Assembly: GCA_902489295.1 (NCBI GenBank)
Contig: CABTZM010000067.1
Coordinates: 1 to 9,539, forward strand
Direction: 5' to 3'
DNA: 9,539 bases
From: an uncultured Collinsella sp.
Lineage (GTDB): Bacteria; Actinomycetota; Coriobacteriia; Coriobacteriales; Coriobacteriaceae
Below are positions 1 to 6,652 of the stretch, one piece after another. The notes under the pieces are model-generated. The model saw only the letters and a program-made list of their open reading frames with translations, had not been told where the DNA came from and ran no database searches. Every line of letters begins with the position of its first letter. Position 1 is the first letter of the stretch. The position numbers and the translations under genes are program-made.

Positions 1-35
1 CGGCGCGCAACAACTTTTTTGAAAAAATTTTTTGG
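1..35 (-). promoter_or_regulatory. A/T-tract resembling an UP element of a leftward promoter
   Basis: Seen: on the minus strand the region reads six A, six T, C, six A (33 to 15), then GTTGTTGCGC, so a -35-like TTGCGC lies at 10 to 5 just downstream of phased A/T tracts. Known: A/T tracts immediately upstream of a -35 act as UP elements in strong promoters such as those of stable RNA genes. Inference: a strong leftward promoter serves a gene beyond the left edge. The -10 would be outside the window, so this cannot be completed here. The tract could also simply be curved DNA. Confidence 0.3.
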
Positions 36-70
36 GTCCCTCCCTGCCGTCACATTGTTCAATCAGTTTT

Positions 71-101
71 GCGGGCGTGCGCCGCTGCGCGGCTAGCCCG
101 C
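71..101. repeat. GC-rich nested inverted repeat (stem-loop)
   Basis: Seen: outer arms GCGGGC (71-76) and GCCCGC (96-101) enclose inner arms GCCGC (81-85) and GCGGC (89-93) around a 3-base loop. Farther out, GTTCA and ATCAG (about 56-65) can pair with CTGAT (123-127) and TGAAC (137-141), leaving a bulge on the right-hand side. No U-run follows the GC-rich stem on either strand, so it is not a canonical intrinsic terminator. It may be part of a structured transcript or a protein-dependent transcript end. No known RNA family is recognised. Confidence 0.4.
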
Positions 102-160
102 ATGCTCCTCGGCGGGGTTGGTCTGATGGATCTTGTTGAACTTCTTACTTTGGCTCAAAG

Positions 161-195
161 AAAAACGGGAGATGCGTTGTGCATCCCCCGTTTTT
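161..195 (-). terminator. Intrinsic terminator of the phosphodiesterase gene
   Basis: Seen: a 15-bp stem (161-175 with 181-195) and a 5-base loop lie 7 bases downstream of the stop codon at 203. On the minus strand the single non-Watson-Crick position becomes a G-U wobble, while on the plus strand it is an A-C mismatch, which fixes the working direction as leftward. The descending arm ends in TTTTT followed by CTTT, giving the U-rich tail. Confidence 0.85.
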
Positions 196-202
196 GTTGC
201 GG

Positions 203-670
203 TTAGTCTAGGTCGATAAACTTGGTGCTTAGGATCTTGCCGTCTTTTACTAGCATTCTGGCCATGGTGGGGCCTCGGGTGCCTCTGGGGTAGCTGGCGC
301 TGCCCGGGTTGAGGACTAAGCAACGGCCCACTTGGGCTTCTTTGGTTACGTGGGTGTGGCCGTTGATGGCTACGTCTACGGATCCCACCGGAAGGTCTTC
401 GCGGTAGTGGGCTACGGCGAATTTAAGGCCTTCGTAGGTAAAGAGCGCAAGACGGTCTACATCGGGGCCGTAGTCGCGGTAGTAATCGTTGTTGCCCAGT
501 ACGGCCCGCACGGGGGCGATAGTGCATAGGTGCTCGTAGTCCATCTCCGACGTAAGGTCACCGGCATGGATAATCAGATCCGCGCCCTTAAGCTCGTCCA
601 AGAGCGCAGGCGAAAGATAGCCGTGGGTGTCCGAGATGATGTCGATACGCTTGGCGCTTGCACTGTTCAT
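203..670 (-). CDS. YfcE/MJ0936-family metallophosphoesterase (phosphodiesterase)
   Basis: The 155-residue protein is a single-domain calcineurin-like phosphoesterase of the YfcE/MJ0936 group, whose members are cytoplasmic metal-dependent phosphodiesterases with unsettled natural substrates. Visible metal-binding motifs, in order: SDTHG (D14, H16), AGDLT (D38), GNND (N60/N61), H88, and GHTH (H105, H107) followed by NPGS at 121-124. The set is complete, so the enzyme should be active. The length is typical or slightly short for the family. There is no signal peptide or membrane segment. The ATG at 670 has GAAGGG five bases upstream. It stands alone between two intrinsic terminators; only about 39 bases separate the upstream terminator's U-run from the start, so its promoter must overlap that terminator or read through it. 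The specific substrate cannot be inferred. Confidence 0.93.
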   Translation of the reverse strand: MNSASAKRIDIISDTHGYLSPALLDELKGADLIIHAGDLTSEMDYEHLCTIAPVRAVLGNNDYYRDYGPDVDRLALFTYEGLKFAVAHYREDLPVGSVDVAINGHTHVTKEAQVGRCLVLNPGSASYPRGTRGPTMARMLVKDGKILSTKFIDLD

Positions 671-709
671 GGGATCCCTTCCGCAAAAAACGATTCGGCA
701 GATACATAC

Positions 710-760
710 AAAAAAGGCCCCACGGCTCCGCAGACGATGGGTCTACAGGGCTGCGGGGCC
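710..760 (-). terminator. Long intrinsic terminator after the RR1 gene
   Basis: Seen: on the minus strand 760 to 716 folds into an approximately 20-position stem with two mismatches and three G-U pairs, closed by GGCCCC/GGGGCC and capped by a 5-base loop, followed by six U (715-710). It begins 6 bases after the RR1 stop codon (767) and ends the glycosyltransferase-HK1-RR1 operon. Its U-run ends only 39 bases before the next start codon at 670. Confidence 0.85.
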
Positions 761-766
761 AGTGTG

Positions 767-1483
767 CTAGAGACTCAGAGCCTTCTTGAGCGGCACGACG
801 CGGCGGCGCGAAACCGGCACGCGTTCGTCGACGCCCGTAATGCCCAGCTGGATGGCGCCCGAGGGCACCGTCTCGACGTCCGTGACGCACGCCAAGTTGA
901 CGATATAGCGGCGGTGAACACGGAAGAAGCCAAAGTCGCAGAGCTTGGCCTCAAACTGCGCCAGCGAGGTCGTCGACAAAAAGCGATCATCGACGGTATA
1001 GATGCAGGAGTAATCGTCCTTGGCCATGATAAAGCGAATGTCGTCCACGGGAATGAGCACCTTGCGGCCGCCCTTTTCCACCGGGATACGCTCGATGGTC
1101 ACCTTGCTGTCCGTAACCGGCTTGGCGCGTTGCATGACCTTCTCGATCGCGCGGTCCAAGCGAGCTTCCTCGACCGGCTTCATCAGATAATCGACGGCAT
1201 CCACGTCGAATGCCTCGACCGCATGGTCACTATACGCAGTCACAAACACGATCGCCGGCGGATTTTTGAGCTTATGCAGCGCCTCGGCAAGTTGCAGGCC
1301 CGAGGCACCGGGCATCGAGATATCGAGAAACACGACATCCACGCGACTTTCCATAAGCATCTCGATGGCGGAGCGGACGCTCGACGCCTCCGTGATCGTG
1401 CCGATCTTGCCCGTTTGCTCGAGCAGGAAGCGAAGCTCCGAGCGAGCCGGCGCCTCATCATCCACAATCATCGCACGCAGCAT
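767..1483 (-). CDS. LytTR-family response regulator (RR1)
   Basis: This is a 238-residue AlgR/LytR-type response regulator. Residues 3-118 form the receiver: acidic pair D8-D9, phosphoacceptor D54 in VFLDISMPG, T82 in FVTAY, and K102 in MKP. Residues about 128-237 form a LytTR DNA-binding domain, with RVHRRYIVN (188-196) and VPVSRRR (222-228) as its typical basic signatures. It should be phosphorylated by the adjacent kinase HK1 and bind paired direct repeats upstream of target promoters. Start choice: the ATG at 1483 has AAAGG ten bases upstream; the longer TTG start at 1504 would add 7 residues and has no comparable site. The gap to the HK1 stop is 72 bases and carries a strong stem-loop (1509-1546). 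It is paralogous to RR2 at 6653-7387, with about half the residues identical by eye. Targets are unknown. Confidence 0.95.
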   Translation of the reverse strand: MLRAMIVDDEAPARSELRFLLEQTGKIGTITEASSVRSAIEMLMESRVDVVFLDISMPGASGLQLAEALHKLKNPPAIVFVTAYSDHAVEAFDVDAVDYLMKPVEEARLDRAIEKVMQRAKPVTDSKVTIERIPVEKGGRKVLIPVDDIRFIMAKDDYSCIYTVDDRFLSTTSLAQFEAKLCDFGFFRVHRRYIVNLACVTDVETVPSGAIQLGITGVDERVPVSRRRVVPLKKALSL

Positions 1484-1508
1484 AGGGATAAAACCTTTCG
1501 TCAACTAA

Positions 1509-1546
1509 CTACGCCGGGCATCCGTCGCATGACGTTGAGCCCGTAG
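1509..1546 (-). promoter_or_regulatory. Intercistronic stem-loop between HK1 and RR1
   Basis: Seen: three nested arm pairs, CTA/TAG (1509-1511 with 1544-1546), CGGGC/GCCCG (1515-1519 with 1539-1543), and CGTC/GACG (1523-1526 with 1531-1534) around a 4-base loop. No U-run follows on the minus strand, and the RR1 start lies 25 bases downstream, so it is not a simple terminator. Inference: it may stabilise or process the operon mRNA and set the kinase-to-regulator ratio, or modulate access to the weak RR1 ribosome binding site. It could also be chance structure in GC-rich DNA. Confidence 0.35.
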
Positions 1547-1555
1547 CCCTTTATT

Positions 1556-2899
1556 TTACTCTTGAATGTCAAAGATGCTCTCTGACAAATCAAGATGAAG
1601 GAGCACTTTGGTGCCCTTGCCCGGCGCCGATTCGACACGCGTATAGGAGTGCGGCCCATAAAAGCGATGGATGCGCTCCGAAATATTGTGCATGGCCACA
1701 CCGGCGCCGCCACCCTGGGGAGAGCTGGCGTCGGGACGGGCAGAGCGCTCGTCAAACAGTCTGGCGGCGGTACCCTCATCCATGCCCACGCCATTATCGG
1801 CCACGGCAATCAAGATTGCATCCTCGCCGTCTTGGTGAACGGTCACGTCGATCCTCAGGGCGTCGTCATCGCCCATACCATGACGCACGGCGTTCTCGAC
1901 AATCGGCTGGATCACGAACGCCGGCACCAGCGTATCTTCCACGTCCTCAGACACATCGAACGTCGCAAGCACGCGGTCCTCGCCAAAGCGGGCCTTCTCA
2001 AAGGTAAGGTAGCGCTTGGTCTGCGCGACCTCGCGCGAGACCGGAATAAGCGATCCCGAGTTGTCGAGCGTGGCACGATAGAACGATGAGAACTCACGAA
2101 GCAGCTCGCGGGCCCGCAGCGGGTCGGTGCGCGTAAACGATGCAATGGTGTTCAGCGTGTTGAACAGGAAGTGCGGGTTAATCTGCGCTTGCAGTGCACG
2201 CACCTCGGCGCGCGCCGTGAGTTCCTTTTGCACCTCGAGCTCGTGGATGGCGAGCTGTGTGGACAAGATCTCGGCAAAGCCCGAGGCAAGCGCGTACTGG
2301 GTACGGTCGACGGCGCGCGGGGTCTTGTAGTAGAACTTGAGCGTGCCGACGGTACGATCGCCCACCTTGATGGGGGCGATAATGCCGGCGGGGACTTGGT
2401 TGTGTGAGCCGTCCGAGCCCACGACATCCACCATACGGTTGAACGACTGCACGATGCCATGTTCGATAACGTAGCGTGTGGCAAGCGTGTGGATGGGAGA
2501 ATCTGGCAGCAGTTTTTCCTCAAACTCGCCCGCGCAGGCAAGCACGTTGTCCTCGTCGGTGATGGCCACCGTCATGGCGCGCGTCTCGGGCAAAATGCGC
2601 CGGCACACCAAACGCGCCGACTCCTGCGTCAGACCGCCCTTAATGTCCTCGAGCATGGCCGAGGCCACCGAGAGCGTCTCCTCGGTGTACTGGGAGCGCA
2701 CCGAATCGGGATTGAGCGTCAAAAAGATAAAGATGCACAGAAAGATGCACAGCAGCGCGCAGGCAATCACCGTGGCGATCGGCTCGATACCGGTCACCAA
2801 GGCAAAAATAAAGTACACCAGCACGCAAATGGCGCAGGCAACGGCAATGATGCGAAAGATTGATATTGAACTATCGCGCTGGGCGCGGCGGTCGATCAT
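1556..2899 (-). CDS. LytS-type sensor histidine kinase, 2TM-GAF-HisK (HK1)
   Basis: The 447-residue membrane kinase has two predicted helices at about 14-35 and 38-61 with almost no extracytoplasmic loop, a GAF-like domain at about 75-205 (ending AGIIAPIKVGDRTVGTLKFYY), a short linker helix, then the HisK domain with phosphoacceptor H243 in QINPHFLFNTLN. The ATPase domain follows, with N box VENAVRH (N336), G1 box DNGVGM (368-373), GVAMHN (400-405) and GKGT (427-430). It belongs to the LytS/YehU (His_kinase) class but lacks the 5TM LYT sensor of LytS and BtsS, so sensing is probably by the GAF domain or within the membrane. Its ATG overlaps the glycosyltransferase stop as ATGA, with GGAGG a few bases upstream inside that gene, implying translational coupling. 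RR1 follows after 72 bases. The ligand is unknown. Confidence 0.95.
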   Translation of the reverse strand: MIDRRAQRDSSISIFRIIAVACAICVLVYFIFALVTGIEPIATVIACALLCIFLCIFIFLTLNPDSVRSQYTEETLSVASAMLEDIKGGLTQESARLVCRRILPETRAMTVAITDEDNVLACAGEFEEKLLPDSPIHTLATRYVIEHGIVQSFNRMVDVVGSDGSHNQVPAGIIAPIKVGDRTVGTLKFYYKTPRAVDRTQYALASGFAEILSTQLAIHELEVQKELTARAEVRALQAQINPHFLFNTLNTIASFTRTDPLRARELLREFSSFYRATLDNSGSLIPVSREVAQTKRYLTFEKARFGEDRVLATFDVSEDVEDTLVPAFVIQPIVENAVRHGMGDDDALRIDVTVHQDGEDAILIAVADNGVGMDEGTAARLFDERSARPDASSPQGGGAGVAMHNISERIHRFYGPHSYTRVESAPGKGTKVLLHLDLSESIFDIQE

Positions 2900-4083
2900 T
2901 CGGCCCCCTCCAGGATACTGATCAGTTGTGCGTCACGCCAAAGCCCGTCCATGATCTTGGGCCAAAAGCTCTGGAAACGCAGATAGCTTGCAGCGTTTTG
3001 GCGCGCATAGGCCTTTGCCTCGTCGATACCATGGCGCCAGATGTGCAAGTAGCCCTCATGCTCGCGGGTAAACACGCTGCGGACCATAGCGGTCTTGCGC
3101 ACGCGGTCGTCGAGCTCGCGCGAAATCCACGGGCCCGGGTAGGGCATGAGCGATGCCGCCGTAACGGGAATGAGCTCCTTTTGATGCGCGGCGAATGTCA
3201 GCTTGGCCCGTTCGTAGTACCAACGGTATACATCCTGCATAAAGCGCGGTGAGCGCTTTTCGGACTCCGGAGGCAGATGGCGCACGGTCCACTCGTTATC
3301 GAACCACACGTCATAGCCAAACATGCGCATGTTAAAGAGGTAATCCAAGTCCTCGCCGCGGGTGATAAACGGGTCAAAGGCTACACGCGTAAAGGCGCGG
3401 GCGTGCAAGGCCATCAGGCCGCCGCACACGTAGTTGGAGCGCGAGATGCGGGTGCCCGAGAGCGCCTTTTTCATCCAACGGTTGAACTCGATGCGCTTGG
3501 TCCACCAACGATGGCAGATGCCCGCCTTGTCCGTGGGAGCCAGCGGCGAGCCGTCGCGATCGTAGAAATAGCCGCTCTTGACCAAGATCGGCAAGCCCTG
3601 ACGCGTCTGCTGCCCCAACGCATAGGTCGCGCGCTTCATAAAGTCGGCGTCGATGACAGTCTCATCGTCATCCAAAAAGATAACCGCGTCATGCCCCAGC
3701 ACAGCGGCACAAGCTAGCCCCATGTTGCGGATGGCACCGTAGCCTCGCAGGCTCACGCACTCGCCCGAACCCTTGGGCGCGATCTGAGCAACCCGGTCTG
3801 CGATGCGCGAGGCCTGGGTGTTGGTGACAACGGTGACCTTGAGCGTGGGATGCGCGTCGACAATCTCGTGCACGCGCAGCGACACATCGGCTGTGGCAGA
3901 AACGGGACAGACCACCAAAAGGATGATGCGCGGGATGTCACGTACCTGCTCAAGCGAGGCCAGGCAGCGGTCGAGTTCGGGATTGTCGGCGTTGAGACGC
4001 GTCGAATGGTCATAGGTGCCAGGGGCGTTTGCGCGAGCGTCATCGCCCGCCCAATACGTTGGAATCACGACCGTGGCGTTCAT
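2896..4083 (-). CDS. Family 2 glycosyltransferase, first gene of the HK1-RR1 operon
   Basis: This 395-residue GT-A fold glycosyltransferase starts with the nucleotide-sugar binding strand VVIPTY (5-10). It carries FLDDDE (136-141) as the metal and sugar-nucleotide binding acidic motif, RGEDLDY (242-248) as the likely catalytic-base region, and H269 in VRHLPPE. An insertion of about 25 residues follows IPTY before the usual first helix, and a helix-rich tail of about 120 residues follows the catalytic core. No membrane segment or signal peptide is seen, so it probably acts on the cytoplasmic face of the membrane. Donor and acceptor cannot be told from the sequence. Start: the ATG at 4083 has AGGGAGG six bases upstream. 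The stop overlaps the HK1 start by four bases, so the enzyme is co-transcribed and probably co-translated with a LytS/LytTR system, an uncommon pairing that suggests a regulated surface glycan. Confidence 0.9.
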   Translation of the reverse strand: MNATVVIPTYWAGDDARANAPGTYDHSTRLNADNPELDRCLASLEQVRDIPRIILLVVCPVSATADVSLRVHEIVDAHPTLKVTVVTNTQASRIADRVAQIAPKGSGECVSLRGYGAIRNMGLACAAVLGHDAVIFLDDDETVIDADFMKRATYALGQQTRQGLPILVKSGYFYDRDGSPLAPTDKAGICHRWWTKRIEFNRWMKKALSGTRISRSNYVCGGLMALHARAFTRVAFDPFITRGEDLDYLFNMRMFGYDVWFDNEWTVRHLPPESEKRSPRFMQDVYRWYYERAKLTFAAHQKELIPVTAASLMPYPGPWISRELDDRVRKTAMVRSVFTREHEGYLHIWRHGIDEAKAYARQNAASYLRFQSFWPKIMDGLWRDAQLISILEGAE

Positions 4084-4104
4084 GCCTTACCCTCCCTGCA
4101 ACAC

Positions 4105-4140
4105 AAAAACGGGACGCCGCCAAACACAGGCGACGCCCCG
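4105..4140 (-). terminator. Intrinsic terminator after the MFS gene, in the leader of the glycosyltransferase operon
   Basis: Seen: 12-position arms (4129-4140 with 4110-4121) with a 7-base loop. Two positions are A-C mismatches on the plus strand but G-U wobbles on the minus strand, fixing the direction as leftward; five U follow (4109-4105). It lies 114 bases after the MFS stop. Only 21 bases, including the ribosome binding site, separate the U-run from the glycosyltransferase ATG, so no promoter fits between. The operon must be transcribed through this hairpin, which makes it either a leaky terminator or an attenuator. Confidence 0.8.
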
Positions 4141-4156
4141 CGACCTAGCTGATTCC

Positions 4157-4206
4157 ATCATACCCACTTGGGCAAATCATTGCTCGCAAGTCGCAATGTT
4201 TATTGC
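4157..4206 (-). promoter_or_regulatory. Candidate promoter and ATTGC/GCAAT operator for the glycosyltransferase-HK1-RR1 operon
   Basis: Seen: a -10-like TATGAT on the minus strand (4162-4157), with no good -35 at 17 bases (GAGCAA). Just upstream is CATTGC-N9-GCAATG (4178-4198), and a further ATTGC at 4202-4206 makes a second inverted pair, GCAAT-N4-ATTGC. Inference: a regulated, activator-dependent promoter whose transcript would begin about ten bases before the terminator-like hairpin. The -10 match alone is weak evidence. Confidence 0.28.
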
Positions 4207-4254
4207 GGATAACCCCAAAAGAGTACCGTGGACAGGCACAATAGCCGCTCGCTC

Positions 4255-5514
4255 CTATGCGGCATGCCCTGCCGCCCGAGTCATGCGGGACAGGCGGACC
4301 AGCAGCATAAAGCCAACGACCAGCAGCACACCAATAGAAAGGACGCCCAGCGACGGGTTGCCGGTCAGCGAGGTGACGACCGAGACCAGGAAGGTGCCCA
4401 TAACGCTTGCATAACGACCAAAGATGTCAAAGAAGCCGTAGTACTCGTTGGACTTTTCCTTGGGGATAATGCGGCCAAAGTAGCTACGGCTGAGCGCCTG
4501 CACGCCGCCCTGGAACAGGCCGACCATAATGGCAAGCACCCAAAACTCAAAGGCGGTCTTTAGGAAGAACGCGGCGAACAGCACAATGCCCATGTAGGCG
4601 GCGACTGCCACCAGGATCATGTTGAGCGTGCCCACGCGTCCGGCGAGCTTGCCGTAGATGATGGCGGACGGAAAGGCCACGAACTGCGTAACGAGCAGCG
4701 CCAGCACCAGCTGCGTCGAATCGATGCCCAAGGCCGATCCGTAGCTGGTTGCCATGGAAATGACCGTGTGGACGCCATCGATATAGAAGAAGAACGCGAT
4801 CATGTAGACCAGCACGGTCTTGTTGTGGGCGATCTCGCGCATGGTGTGTCCGACCTCGGAGAACACACCGCCCACGATGTGGCCGATGGTGTCCTCGGGA
4901 CCGCGCTCGCGCCCGTACTTTTGCTTATAGGTGCGAATGAGCGGCAGGGTAAAGATGAGCCACCAAGCACCAGTGATGATAAACGACAGACGCGTTGCCA
5001 GCATGGTGGGGACGCCAAGAGCGGGGCCACCCATGATGAGCGCCAGGCAGATGACGAACGGCACGGTGGAACCGATGTAGCCCCAGGCATAGCCCGAGCT
5101 GGACACGGCGTCCATGCGCTCGTCGGTGGTAATGTCGGGCAGCATGGCGTCGTAGAACGTCATAGAAGAGTTAAGGCCGATGGTGCACAGCACGTACACG
5201 GTCAAAAATGCCATGGCGGACATTGGGATAGCCTGCGCCAGGCAAAGAACCAGGCCCGTGAGGAAGAAGCCCAAGAAGAACTTAATCTTGTTGCCGGCGT
5301 AGTCGGCAAGTGCACCCAGAATGGGCATGAGCATGGCGATGACCAGCGAGGCGATCGTCTGTGCATTGCCCCAGGCGACCACCAGGTCGGCCGAGGAAGC
5401 ACCGGTATTGATGGCGTTAAAGTAAATGGGCACCACCGAGGTATTGAGTAGCACGAGGGCCGAATTGCCCACATCATACATAACCCAGTTACGCTCGAGC
5501 TTGGTGTATTTCAT
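4255..5514 (-). CDS. UMF1/Atg22-like MFS transporter
   Basis: This 419-residue polytopic protein has about 12 hydrophobic segments. Near the N terminus W-x-MYDVGNSAL (10-20) matches the UMF1-type signature (W-x-x-YD-x-x-NSA), followed by the MFS motif-A-like GALADYAGNKIK (67-78) between the second and third helices. A second conserved stretch around residues 340-375, RSYFGRIIPKEKSNEYYGFF and FGRYASVMGTFL, is also typical of this group (bacterial relatives of yeast Atg22). Substrates are mostly unknown; amino acid or peptide efflux is a guess from Atg22. Length is normal and the frame intact. Start: the ATG at 5514 has AAGGG nine bases upstream. It lies 101 bases downstream of the phospholipase-like gene with no convincing terminator between, so it may be the last gene of an HK2-RR2-PLC-MFS unit, ended by the terminator at 4105-4140. 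Confidence 0.92.
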   Translation of the reverse strand: MKYTKLERNWVMYDVGNSALVLLNTSVVPIYFNAINTGASSADLVVAWGNAQTIASLVIAMLMPILGALADYAGNKIKFFLGFFLTGLVLCLAQAIPMSAMAFLTVYVLCTIGLNSSMTFYDAMLPDITTDERMDAVSSSGYAWGYIGSTVPFVICLALIMGGPALGVPTMLATRLSFIITGAWWLIFTLPLIRTYKQKYGRERGPEDTIGHIVGGVFSEVGHTMREIAHNKTVLVYMIAFFFYIDGVHTVISMATSYGSALGIDSTQLVLALLVTQFVAFPSAIIYGKLAGRVGTLNMILVAVAAYMGIVLFAAFFLKTAFEFWVLAIMVGLFQGGVQALSRSYFGRIIPKEKSNEYYGFFDIFGRYASVMGTFLVSVVTSLTGNPSLGVLSIGVLLVVGFMLLVRLSRMTRAAGHAA

Positions 5515-5615
5515 GGACAGGGACCCTTCGTGTTCGCCCGATATGCAGTTAGTTCATCGTACCCCAATTGTCCAGAACCGCCGGTAAGGATTCGGCAAAG
5601 GGGCACGCACGGGCC

Positions 5616-6560
5616 CTATTCCTCGCGGTCGAACTCCTCATCGGCTTCGAGCACGCGACCGCTGTAGTTGACGTGACTGGTCACGGCCTCCATGTCGCCG
5701 GTCTCGATAAAACGCGCGACCGTGCACTCGTAATCGACCAGCGCGCGATCAAAGACCTCGGGGAAACTCTCATTCGAGACCTCATCGGTAAAGGGATTCC
5801 TCCATGTCAAATGGCCCAGGTTACCGGTGCGTTCGGGCAACTCCGTCGTCACGCGATGGGCAAGGCCGTCGAGCAGCGAGTAGTCGTGCACCAAGCCCTC
5901 AACCAACGAGATCGCGCGCGTCTTTGCGGAGCCGGCCGGCTCAATCGCGCGGTAAAGTCGCTGCATATTGGCAACGGCGGCACCGTACTCCCCCGCCGGA
6001 ATGTCAATGCCGTACACGCGTCCGGCAACATAGCTCATCAGTACGCCGGCAGCGCGATTGATACGGTCGGTGGTAACGATCTCGCCCGCCGGCGGGTAAT
6101 CGTCGACCGTAGCGCCATCGCGTTTAAGCTGCAGCATCAGTACATCCAGATCGCTCTCGATCACGGCATGGACCTGACTGCTCGAATCCTCAAGCTCTGA
6201 ATCGGACTCCACGATGCCAAACTGCTGCTCATAGACAAAGGGATGGGCGTTGCGGTCGAGCACGTAATGAGACAGCAGGCCCAGCGCAAAGGCGCGACCC
6301 AAGCTGGCGTCGCGCGGCAGCAGATGTGACACGCCGTCGCGCAGGCACGCGAACTGGCGAGACATGCGCGAGCGATGCATGACCTGCGCCAGCAGCGTGC
6401 AGTCGGAAACACGCGGTGTCAGAATGTGAAAGAAGAACGGGTCGGGGCCTTGGTTGCCCAAGATAAAGGCAATGCGCTCTTCATCGGACGTGATGACGCC
6501 CTGTGGAAGACGGTCGATGCTTTCCTCGCCAAACAGATGATGGGTGATAAGCGCGGGCAT
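5616..6560 (-). CDS. Zinc-dependent phospholipase C-family protein (cytoplasmic)
   Basis: The 314-residue, mainly helical protein matches the Zn_dep_PLPC family. Candidate zinc ligands are conserved in order: H7/H8 in the N-terminal ITHHLFG, D40 in GNQGPDP, H98 and D102 in LLSHYVLDRNAHP, H106, H131 with E135, and D137/D139 (HAVIESDLD). No signal peptide is present, unlike the secreted Clostridium and Bacillus phospholipases, so the protein is probably cytoplasmic and its substrate need not be a host lipid. Start choice: the ATG at 6560 has AAAGGA five bases upstream and places ITHH at the N terminus as in relatives; the upstream GTG at 6590 is less likely. It lies 93 bases after RR2, with only a weak hairpin between, so co-transcription with HK2-RR2 is plausible. 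Function beyond a metal-dependent phosphodiesterase or lipase fold is uncertain. Confidence 0.88.
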   Translation of the reverse strand: MPALITHHLFGEESIDRLPQGVITSDEERIAFILGNQGPDPFFFHILTPRVSDCTLLAQVMHRSRMSRQFACLRDGVSHLLPRDASLGRAFALGLLSHYVLDRNAHPFVYEQQFGIVESDSELEDSSSQVHAVIESDLDVLMLQLKRDGATVDDYPPAGEIVTTDRINRAAGVLMSYVAGRVYGIDIPAGEYGAAVANMQRLYRAIEPAGSAKTRAISLVEGLVHDYSLLDGLAHRVTTELPERTGNLGHLTWRNPFTDEVSNESFPEVFDRALVDYECTVARFIETGDMEAVTSHVNYSGRVLEADEEFDREE

Positions 6561-6652
6561 AATGATCCTTTCGATTTCATTCGATGCCACCCATTATGCC
6601 CACCGCGCGCCCATGCCAAACCTGCGATGGTAAACGACGGCACGCAGACCGT

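Noticed and set aside
50..141. tRNA or known small RNA gene near the left edge
   Set aside because: There is a GTTCAATC-like stretch and nested pairing, but no cloverleaf, no SRP or tmRNA landmark motif, and no match to a family I can name.
530..1546. 338-codon open frame on the plus strand opposite RR1
   Set aside because: It lies antisense to a gene with complete receiver and LytTR motifs; long antisense frames are expected in GC-rich, GC3-biased DNA, and its translation shows no recognisable domain.
4768..5451. 227-codon plus-strand frame rich in His, Gly and Asp
   Set aside because: It is the reverse complement of transmembrane codons of the MFS gene; the composition is what that produces.
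5545..5557. Overlapping near-matches to the LytTR half-site upstream of the MFS gene
   Set aside because: GCAGTTAGT and TTAGTTCAT each miss one position and overlap each other, so they cannot be the two spaced repeats a LytTR dimer needs.
5595..5615. GC-rich hairpin just after the phospholipase-like stop codon
   Set aside because: Only about four solid pairs and a three-base U-run on the minus strand; not distinguishable from chance.
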